Source of the DNA: Archivesica marissinica
Taxonomy: Eukaryota; Mollusca; Bivalvia; Venerida; Vesicomyidae
Direction of reading: 5' to 3'
Assembly: GCA_014843695.1 (NCBI GenBank)
Contig: CM026390.1
Location: 100,055,915-100,119,914 of the forward strand
Length of the DNA: 64,000 bases
The position numbers and the translations under genes were made by a program. Under the pieces are notes generated by a model. It made no database searches and was not told the DNA's origin. It was given only the letters and a program-made list of their open reading frames with translations. Shown piece after piece: positions 24,352 to 35,100 of this stretch; within the stretch, counting starts at the first letter, position 1, and each line of letters begins with the position of its first letter.

Positions 24352-24885
24352 CATATGAGCGACGTCTCCTAAAGAGATTAGTCATTTTAGATTTTTGGAG
24401 GATAGTACAATGATACCAGAGACCCATTCCAGAGTCTCCTCTGGTTCTTTTACGTGCACGGTGTACAGCACCGACACAAGACCTCAGTTTAATGTCCCAG
24501 CTGAAAGACTGTTAATTTTATTATGGTCAGACGGGGGATCGAACCTGCGATCCCTGGATTACCAGTCCAGCGTGTTACCACTGGACTACAGATCCGTCTG
24601 TCAGCAGTGGCATTTACACCTACATTATGTAGTATAAGAGAACATCTGTATCCCAGTGGTGCGTTTCTATATCATTATCAAAATATCCCAGTGGTGCGTT
24701 TCTATATCATTATCAAAATATGGAAACAGCCTAACACCAACATGATTGTTTTTGCAAAACTTGTTAGGAACACTGAACGGTCTTCAATTTAATGAAACTT
24801 CTGTTTACAGTATTTTGGTTTCAAAGTCAGCAGATGTTTTAGACTTGTTGTTAGTTAAGTATGGGTCTCAGATTGAGTGTGGCAT

Positions 24886-25119
24886 CCGTGGTCCAGTGGT
24901 AGAGCTTCGGATTTGGAACCGTAAGGTCCCAGGTTCGATACTCGGGTTAAAATACACAATATGACCATTAAATACAATATTTGAATAGGAGTGCTTTACA
25001 ATGGCCAGTAAAGTCTTACTGGACAATATTTTGTCTGAAAATTGTATACATTTTTTTTTTTTTTTTAGGGAGAAGGGGTGCCTCCATGATGGCCATGTCA
25101 CCCTCTAGAATCAGCCCTG
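24886..25119 (+). mobile_element. tRNA-like head joined to a CAGGG-family MITE 3' part
   Basis: Starts with a tRNA-like segment: TCCGTGGTCCAGTGGTAGAG (A-box-like), TTCGGATTTGGAACCG (anticodon-arm-like, TGG) and CCAGGTTCGATACTCGG (B-box-like). It then passes into GGGTTAAAATACACAATATG, the internal sequence of the MITE at 1-250, and ends CTCTAGAATCAGCCCTG. It could be a SINE whose body was borrowed from the MITE, or a chance junction of two elements. It is unlikely to be a functional tRNA gene because the acceptor arm does not pair. Confidence 0.55.
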
Positions 25120-25381
25120 TCTTGTACAGTGTACCTATTGCTTATCAGCAGTATGGAATAAAATGAGTATTTTTTTTCTGTTGTGGAGTAAAGGGTTATT
25201 AAACCAGCCAGTTACATTGTACATGTATATGATTCACAGATTGGCAATCGATTGCTGTGTTTACCGCTGATCAGAAGTAACCAGTGCTAAGCAGCCATAT
25301 TCTCAGTTTTCTTTGGCCATATGTTAATATATTTCATAATGAATGTTTGTTAAATATTATTTTCTGCTTTATAGAGTTAAG

Positions 25382-26187
25382 ATGGCATACATGCGATCTG
25401 ACGAGGTGGATGTATGGCCCGTGGACATGCCAGCAACTCTTGAAGACACATGCATTACATTCTTCCTTGACAACATTTTTCAATTCTTGGATAAAACTGA
25501 TGAATCGTACTGTTTGAAACCCGGTATAACGTTCCCCCAGGGGCTGAGTGACAAACTGCTCGGGAAGCTTGTTTCTCACACCAAGCATTTACAAGACTTA
25601 GATGATCATGTTTTCGGAATTTTCAACAACCGTGCCACTACTAGCCTTACAGAGCTTCCATTGCGGTACACGGCAGTTAGCTCGGATCAGTTGAGTTACT
25701 TATGTCTTCACCCATTGCGGGAAATCGACATCGCCTACTGCCCAAACATTAAGTCTAAATTTATTAAGTCTATTAACTTGGCTCACAGAACGTTACGTGT
25801 GTTGCAGCTAGGTGGAAATGACCAGTTTGAGCGGATCGAATTTCTCCTAGACGAAGATTTTCCCAGTGAACAGGGTGACGGTGCCAACAGTTTATCACAG
25901 TCTGCGTTATTTACATTACCGAACTTGCGATCATTGTCATTAAAAGATATTAATGCGTTCCGACCCATTGACGGTGTGTATATAGAGAATGTTCCTCTTA
26001 TTGATCGAGTGATACGTCCATTAAAAAGTCTAACACATTTAGATTTGTGCGACTGTCACCTAGAGAGAAAGACACTGGAGGAGATCGGTCAACTTGAACT
26101 GCCGAATATAATATCCCTCGGTCTCTGCGATGTTCTGAACGGATGTGAAACGGCCCTCGATAACCTGTGTCAATTGACAACATTGAG
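25382..26187 (+). CDS. ZYG11: ZYG11-like exon 1 (coding part)
   Basis: Encodes residues 1-268 plus two bases. The ATG at 25382 follows a plausible 3' splice site (TTTATAG, AG at 25373-25374), so the upstream exon is probably 5' UTR. An in-frame ATG at 25343 lies within the presumed intron and is not chosen. Contents: acidic N-terminus, VHL-box-like segment, then degenerate LRRs such as LREIDIAYCPNI, LPNLRSLSLKDI and LKSLTHLDLCDCHL. The donor is AG/GTACAT, phase 2. Confidence 0.88.
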
Positions 26188-29100
26188 GTACATGTACACT
26201 TTAACTCTGCATGCTGGGTAAAATAAAGGCTATAAATAGTTCAAATAATTGTAGCAGACAACATTCATTAATGTGTTTTTCTTATTTGTAACTGGAAACT
26301 CTAGAAATATGTCGTTACAATTGTTGCGTAGCAACATGATGCTTATTTGACTGTTAATGTCAGCACTAGTGTGCAAAGAATTACATTAACTGAACTGACT
26401 GAGTAGATTAGTCATAGCTATCTGAGGATAGTACATAGATACAGACAGAGCCTTGTTATTACTTGTCTGAGGATAGTACATAGATACAGACAGAGCCCCG
26501 TTATTAGCAGTTTGAGGATAGTACATAGATACAGACAGAGCTCCATTATTAGCAGTCTCTGAGGATAGTACATAGATACAGACAGAGCCAGGCTATTACT
26601 TGTCTGAGGATAGTACATAGATACAGACAGAGCCCCGTTATTAGAAGTTTCAGGATAGTACATAGATACAGACAGCCCTATTATTAGCAGTCTGAGGATA
26701 GTGCATAGATACAGACAGAGCCCTGTTATTAGCAGTCTGAGGATAGTACATAGATACAGACAGATCCCCGTTATTAGCTGTCTGAGGATAGTACATAGAT
26801 ACAGACAGAGCCAGGCTATTACTTGTCTGAGGATAGTACATAGATACAGATAGAGCCCCGTTATTAGCTGTCTGAGGATAGTACATAGATACAGACAGAA
26901 CCCTGTTATTAGCAGTCTGAGGATAGTACATAGATACAGACATATCCCCATTATTAGCTGTCTGAGGATAGTACATAGATACAGATAGAGCCCCGTTATT
27001 AGCTGTCTGAGGATAGTACATATATACAGACAGAGGCATGTTATTACTTGTCTGAGGATAGTACATAGATACAGACAGAGCCATGTTATTACTTGTCTGA
27101 GGATAGTACATAGATACAGACAGAGCCCTGTTATTAGCTGTCTGAAGATCGTACATAGATACAATGTACAGACAGAGCCCTGTTATTAGCTGTCTGAAGA
27201 TCGTACATAGATACAATGTACAGACAGAGCCCTGTTATTAGCTGTCTGAAGATCGTACATAGATACAATGTACAGACAGAGCACTGTTCCAGAGTGTACA
27301 CTGGTTGTTTTGCATGTTTTTTTATAGTGTGAAACACTGATACAAGACCGGTTTAAAGTTTCGCATGAAAGGTTATTCAACATTTTAGTATTGTATGTTT
27401 GGGGATTGAACCATTGACTACTGAGTGTATTACGAACCCAGCGTATTTACCACTGCAATATTGATCCTCTTCTCTTATTTTGGATACGTTTTATTTATCG
27501 CTGCCCCCTAGTTAATCGTGAGGGGGGGGGTGTGCCTCCTGCAGTTTGTGAATCATATTTATTGTTGGGATAGTGAAAGATACAGAACACGCTCCAACTC
27601 CAGAAGCATCCCTGGTTCCTGTACATGCCTGGTTCCTTGGTTCCTGTACATGCCTGGTTCCTGTACATCCCTGGTTCCTGTACATATCTGGTTCCTTGGT
27701 TCCTGTACATCTCTGGTTCCTGTACATCCCTGGTTCCTGTACATCTCTGGTTCCTTGGTTCCTGTACATCTCTGGTTCCTGTACATCTCTGGTTCCTGTA
27801 TATGCCTGGTTCCTGTACATGCCTGGTTCCTGTACATCCCTGGTTCCTGTACATGTCTGGTTCCTGTACATGCCTGGTTCCTGTACATGCCTTGTTCCTG
27901 TACATCCCTGGTTCCTGTACTGTACATGTCTGGTTCCTGTACATCCCTTGTTCCTGTACATCCCTGGTTCCAGTACATCCCTGGTTCCAGTACATCCCTG
28001 GTTCCTCTACATCCCAGGTTCCTGTACATCCCTGGTTCCTGTACATCCCAGGTTCCTGTACATCCCTGGTTCCTGTACATCCCAGGTTCCTGTACATCCC
28101 AGGTTCCTGTACATCCCTGGTTCCTGTACATCCCTGGTGTGTGCATTGTTACCTGAGACCTTGGTGTATGGTCCTATCTGAAAGACGTAGGATCGAAGAT
28201 CTGGATTAGCAGTCATACATGTTTACCAGTGATTGGCTAGACCATCTACAAAAACCCTGCATGTATTTATTTGTTATATTGTGTATAGATGTATAAATGT
28301 ACACACGGCTCAAGCTAGACCTAACTTTTTAGAAGAAAGTGCGCGAATGCGTCATCTAATGGTATTATTTAATAAATTTCAACATAATACTGTTAACATA
28401 CACAATATGACCAATAAATACAATATTTGAATTGAAGGAGTGATTTACAATGGCCAGTGTATCTTACTGGACAATAAATGTATTTTGTCTGAATATTGTT
28501 TAAAAATATTTTTTATATTTAGAGAAAAGTGGTGCCCCCAGGGGGCGAAGTCAGGATCCCAAGGGCGACTACTTCACCCAGGTCGCCCTCTACAATGAGC
28601 CCTGTATACATGCATGTGATGGGTTCAGCTGGTGGAGGGTGACTTGGGATATGTAGTAGCACGTAATATTTCATTTATCCCTATATTTAGCTTAAAAGTG
28701 TCTATATGCGCTTTTTTCTTCAGTTGGAAAAATAATACTTAACTATAATTTATATGCAAATTTATCCTAGTGTTAACTTTAGTAAACCACCATTTACAGC
28801 GTTATTGGTGATTTTGTTAAAAAATATTGATAAAGGGAGGTAATTTACAAACGGTAATTTCACAAAAGCAGGTTCGTTTGTGTGCATACCTTCCAAATTT
28901 TACCATAATAATTTATTATTGAAAAATGAAAATATAAGACCGTAGTCACAATATCTAATCATCCTCATCCATCACCATACACCAAGGTCTCAAATCTTTG
29001 TATGCAGCACATTCTAAGTAAATGCATTTTGGGGCTTTAAGTATATAACTTATATATATATATATATATAAACAATTATATACATGTATATTATCAGGGC

Positions 29101-32100
29101 TTCGAAAATTTTCAAAACCAAATCGGTCCGGGCCGAAATCGAGTCAGTACCCCCCCCCCCATCATGTCCTGCCAATATTTTTGCACCCCCCACCCCCCCA
29201 TAAAATCGTAAGTAAGTAAACCCAATTTGCTTTTTTTGCTTTATTTCCATGCTGTCACCAGTCAATTATATTTAAAAATCGCATGTATGTTCAGGACAAA
29301 CTGTACTTTACCCGTTACTATAGGTCTGGTAAATTTTCCTTTTGTCTAATAATAGTTTTAAGTGTACGGCATTTAAAAATAAATGAATGGTAGGACATTT
29401 TGATAGAGGTAAATTTTATCTAGTCACCTGTATCACCGGTGGAAGCGGGTGAACTCGGCTCAAATCGAACTCGGTCCCGTCAAACTATATTATATCAACT
29501 GCCTCTGAAAATGTGGCATCTGATCAGGGTCTGCACTGTTTGTCGGTTACGTCGGCAAACCATAGTGGACGCTGATGAGTTGTAAATGACAGACGGAACG
29601 CATCCGACACACTGGTGTACACATTGTGTGTACAAACAGATGTGCACAGGGCTAGCGACGGGAACGCTGCGTTCATTAGCCCCAAAATTTGAATTTTGAA
29701 AAGGTACCGAAAAAGGTCAAACGTATTTCCCCAAAATGTAGTTTGCCATAGACTACATGTAGTGTAGTTGTTTGTTTGTTTGTTTGTTCGGGTTTTAAGC
29801 CTGTTTATTTCTCAACAAGTTTGGCATGCTTTGCTGTGTTTGAGAAAATATGTCTGAGATGTAGCTCCCGCCATTTGCGATATATAGGCTGATATTTTGA
29901 GTACATTCCGAGTCATAACGGATTTTCGGATTTCTATTTAAAATATTAATTATTATTTAATTGCAAATTAATCCTAGCACACTTCTAAATTCTAAAATAA
30001 TCGACTGTCAATCATTCAGTCCACTTCAAAGAAACTAACAAATGTCGGTAGTTTTGCTGTAAACATCAAACGATTACCGCACTAATTTCATGTAATTGAC
30101 ATGACATGCATTGATCGCCTGATCACCATGGAGACATGGGACCTCAGGTGGCAATTATCCAGTTTGATCGTAAATTGGAAATGTGTGAAATGTGTCAACG
30201 GATTATACTTACCAAATTAGGTTCGTTATAGACCGATTTCTTGACTTTTTCAACATATTTCTGGACCGATTTTTAAAGGTATTTTGACTGTTAGAATCGG
30301 TCTGAAATGATAAAAATCGGTCGAAAACCGACAAACTGGTAATTTTCGAAGCCCTGTATATTATATAAACAGACGGATATGTAGTCCAGTGGTAACACGC
30401 TGGACTGGTAATCCAGGGATCGCAGGTTCGATCCCCCATCTGACCCTAATAAAATTAACAGTCTTTCAGATGGGACGTTAAACCGAGGTCTCGTGTCGGT
30501 GCTTTACAACGTGCACGTAAAAGAACCAGAGGAGATTCTGGAATGGGTCTCTGTCTGTATCATTGCACTATCCTCCAAAATCTAAAATAACTAATCTCTT
30601 CAGGAGGCGTCGCTCATATGGGCAACCGGTAGCGACGATAAATAAACGTAAAAAAAAAAAATATATATTATATAAGCAGTGAGCATACATGCTTTGGGGA
30701 CCACACCTCTCCCTAATTACAGTGCTCCAGCTAAGATTTGGAATGGCAGGGTGCTGTTGAAATATAAGGAACTTCTAGGTGGTCCCCCCTGCCCCAGAAA
30801 ATGTTCTTTTCTAGATCGTCCGATTAGCGCACTTGCTTATCACCAATGTAACCCAGGTTCGATTCTCGGACCGAGAAATGTAGGAGATGGTACGGTGGTC
30901 GCCAGATCGGACATAATAATATAATAGTACTGAATATGAAATGAGAGTAACTGCTTGAACTCTGGGTTGACTTGGCCGCGTGTGCTCCATTTATTCTAAA
31001 TGAAAGAAATAGTTTGCAGAACACAAAACTATGGAGAAGAGAGGAAACACAGGGAGACGATACTTCCCAAATTATCATCGTTTAGCCACAGTCTTGTTTA
31101 CTGCAACATCTATTTTTAGACATCTGGATGTATCACAGGGGGACGATACAACAATGTTCTTGCCTGTACAATACCCCAAACCTACAGACCGACTACAGGC
31201 ACTAATAGCCAGCATGCCACACCTGAGATCTCTGGACATCTCCGGCACAAACCTCGCTGGATATGCCCCTGTACATAAAACGTCGCATCGAATGGAAGCC
31301 CAGAAAGTGCCAAATCAGTTGGAAGCGAGAGCAAAGGAAGATGATCTGCCATTCGAGTAAGATTATTATTTGTTTGTATATATAGTTAGACCACAGGAGT
31401 GTGAATTTAAAAAAAAAAAAAAGCAGTTGCTCTACATGCAGGGTTCATTCTAGGTCAGAATTTTTGGGAGAAGTGAGAAAGCGCGTGATCGCTTCCTTAA
31501 AGACGATTTCTATAGTTTTTTTCCTTTGATAGAATTTTTTCATATTACAGTATTTTGTGGCAAATTTTATGCTTAATCCAATGGCGAAATAAAAAAGATA
31601 TGTCACCGTGCTCGTTTTTGAAATATTTTCCATTGTACATGGTACCCGTATAGTCATGTTTTCCGAAAATATGAACAAATTCAATTATTCATGTTTTGTT
31701 TTTAAAAAACATCCCAAAGAGCATATACAATTAGCCTAACCTCATAATCTATTTAAATATAATGAATGAACAGTATGAAACATCAAAAACATCTATAGAT
31801 GTACTGTATTGAAAAATATTTACAAATCACCATCCGTTTCGGACTGGAAAATGGCGCAATAATTCTCTAACATGTACACAATTGATCAAATTTGAAAAAA
31901 TCAGTTTAATAGGATTTGGTAATATTTTAGTATTTTACAGCAAGACTAATGTCTATTCTAATGGTGCCAAAAAAAATATATGTCACCGACCTTGTTTTTG
32001 AAATATCTTCCATTGTACATGCTACCCCCATATTTCAGAAATTATGATAAATTTCAATAATTTATGTTTTTTGACAAAATGAAGGCAGATGCGACAAATA

Positions 32101-35100
32101 CAATTGGACTAGGGTCTTAATTCATTATATTATATATGCATACACATCATATAAGAACAAAACATTTATGAGTTCATAAACTATGAAAAATAGTACAACC
32201 CTCTGACACATACATGTATTATATATATAGTGTAAATTTAGAAATGCGCTCATGCGCTTTTTCTGTTAATCGTATGTGTCTTCTACAAGACTAATTTTGA
32301 AAAACTGTAAGAGGTTTTCTCAGTATCAATCTGAAGTAATTTGATTGGTTGAAACTGATATTTGCTTTTGGCTCAACCAATCAGAAGCTTGAGATTGGAG
32401 CAAAGTTTTACAACCTTGGGGGCCTGTTTGCTGTAATGAACTCATACAGTTTTTCAATAATTCGTCTTGTAGAAGTCACCCTTGGCTTTCCATTAACCTT
32501 TTCTGACATAAGCTTTGACAAGCCCTCTTGTTCACCTCGTTCCACTGCTAGTTTCAAATGTTCAAACCGAAGATTGCTTTTTGCCATTTTTAGCAGCATT
32601 TGTTTGCTAACAACTTTCTGCTCAAGTAGAACATCGAAAGTTTCAAGGTTTTCATGGGATATTATGTCAAATTTATATATATCCAAAGCTGAATTGAACG
32701 TCACACTGTTATTAGACAGTGTTTTCGTGGACACATTGGAGAAAGTCACAAGTTTATGAAGACTTCTTACATCTTCTTCAGCATTGTGTGCAGCATAGTC
32801 AATATCTAGAACATGTTTTATTAGATGTTCCTGGGTATATTTATCTAAATCTGGAAACTGTTTCCGAAATAGAGGCAGGGTGTCCACTATGCCAACAACA
32901 CAATTCTGAAGTGATGTAAGAAGGTGACATTTGTCAAAAGCTCTCAGAAGTCTTGGAAAATCAAATGTTCTGAAATTATGTCCTATCAGTAAGCATGGTT
33001 TCCGTTCATCTAGCCATGCAAGAAATAAATTTAATGATTCTCTTAATGGCAAAGTACGGACAGGGTTACCATGATAAAACAATACGTTCCCATGTAGCGC
33101 TAACCCAGTTACACATGCTGCACCTGGTGCAATAGGCTGAGAAGGTAGAATATACTGGTTGAACACATCATTTGCAGATATAGCTGCTATCTGTACAATA
33201 TCACAAGTTTTACTAAGTGATGTTGTTTCTAAGTCACAATATATATGGGTGCAGTTGTCAGGAATCTCGAGTGTGATCACATCAGGAGGCAAAGTAGGTG
33301 CTGGAATTTCAGTCACCTGACTATTACTGTGGATAGAAAGTCCTACAGACGATTTATATGTGACACCTTCTCGCAATTCTTTTTGTGCGTTGAGAACACT
33401 TTTGTTTAATTTTCTTTCGAGTTTCCTTTTCTTAAATGTTAATGTATTTTCATATAGGAGGCGCCGTTTCCTGGTATTATCTTTGCGTGCTGCATGCTTG
33501 GCATAAACATTTCCAGGAGAGAGACCAATCGACTTATTAACCTGAGTAATGTAATGCGAGCCAATATTCTTTTCTGCAACAGCACAATTTACACGATTTT
33601 TTAGACTGCTTGATGCAGAATAGTGACAGCGCTTTGGCGCTTTTGATGCAACTATGTTATTAAAGGATTCCACATCTTTAGTTGATCCGCCTGGAGCAAT
33701 TTTCTCTGCATTACTTACAAAAATATGAAATACAGAAGTTAGGTCAGCACGAAGTTCATCACCATGCAAGTCACGACCATATGGCAAAGACTTGTGCTTG
33801 TAGGTTTCTGCATTCATCATGTAACCACACCAACGCTTATCACAAGTTTGATGGTCACCAAATACATGGGGAATTATCTGGTTCAACGACATTTCAAGTC
33901 CCTGTGTGTTACCTTTATTTTGAGCTACTGCATAACTAAAGCATTTCTGCAGAAACTGAATCACTTTGGGTGTAAGGCACTTATGTTTCTTTTGAAGATT
34001 ATACAGACTGTTACCTAAATGTTTTCTAGTGTGATTGAGGTCACTCCATTTTGTTACAGAATGTGGAACGGTCTGCCTTATCTTAGCAATTGTTGTAGCA
34101 TCATCATCCATGATAAGTACACCTACTTCCACATTTTCCTTTTCAACCTGTTGTACAGTTTCAACAGCTACATCTGGTTCCATGGCTTTAGATGAGCCAT
34201 TCCAGTTTCTGTGACAAGAGTGTGGTGGAGGTACATTTCCTTTATTGGTATGAAAAGTACATTTTCTGCAGTCCTTGCTGCGAATGCCATATCCACATAT
34301 TTTTCCAGTTCTGTTTCCAATAAGAGTACCTACTCCTGATTTACTGTCATATGCACGTCCAGAACCCCTCTTTTGCCAACCCATGTCATATTTGAATTCC
34401 CCCTGTGTGACGACATCTTCTCTGCTATCATTTTCACCTGATCTGGAATATATAGGATATGTGTTAAGTAATTCATGTTGTTATCACTAATTTTAATAGG
34501 GCCCTCCATGGACGAGTGGTTATGTTCATTCAGTTCAAATCACTAAAGCCGTAACCGCTGTAGGTTCATATCCAACTGGGATTCATGTGAGGAAGCTATA
34601 CAGCTGGCTAGCAGAAGGTAGTTGGTTCAACCTGGGTGTGAAATACTGCTCGGAAGGGCACACATGGTCTTCCTCCACCAATGAGAGCTGAAAACTCATC
34701 ACCTGTTGCTGCGACTGTAGTGAACCACAAAAATACCAACTAATATAATAGTCATCTGCTAAAATCTGGTCTATACTAATTTATTTTATCCCGATTGTAT
34801 ATATATATATTTATTATATACACATCATAAATCCAAAACAAATACGTTTAACATACTAATCCTATTACTAGTATATTGGGCAGTTCTTATACCTTACAAT
34901 ATTCTGACACTCAATTTCTGCATGTATCGCATCATGGCAAGACTGCTGTGCAACATCAAAAACATGTGACTCCACCTCCAACTCTCTCAGTTTCATGGTA
35001 GTATGGTGCAAGCCCTTGATTTCCAGGGTAGACATAAAGTTGGTAATCTGTGTATGGCCAGTACCACTATGTATCATTCCTGTAAAATAAAAATATACTT

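Larger units (their letters stand above)
22838..24605 (-). mobile_element. SINE family A copy split by a hAT element
   Basis: Reverse-oriented SINE. The tail part 22838-22876 (TTTACGTTTATTTATCGTCA, CCGGTTGCCCATATGAG) is separated from the body and head 24352-24605 (CATATGAGCGACGTCTCC to CCAGTCCAGCGTGTTACCAC) by 1475 bp of hAT DNA. Removing the insert and one 8-bp duplication restores a SINE colinear with 60428-60722. Confidence 0.9.

Noticed and set aside
24886..24945. Functional tRNA-Pro gene
   Set aside because: A- and B-box-like motifs are present, but the acceptor and anticodon stems do not pair properly and the sequence continues into transposon DNA.
31031..31119. Coding start at 31031 upstream of the LRR segment
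   Set aside because: The stretch before the acceptor at 31118-31119 has no family similarity; the exon 1 to exon 2 splice keeps the LRR register exactly.
34275..34384. Single-exon 658-residue gene starting at 34384
   Set aside because: The frame is open upstream to a good acceptor at 34442, and two upstream exons join in phase to give a complete 890-residue protein, so the Met at 34384 is internal.
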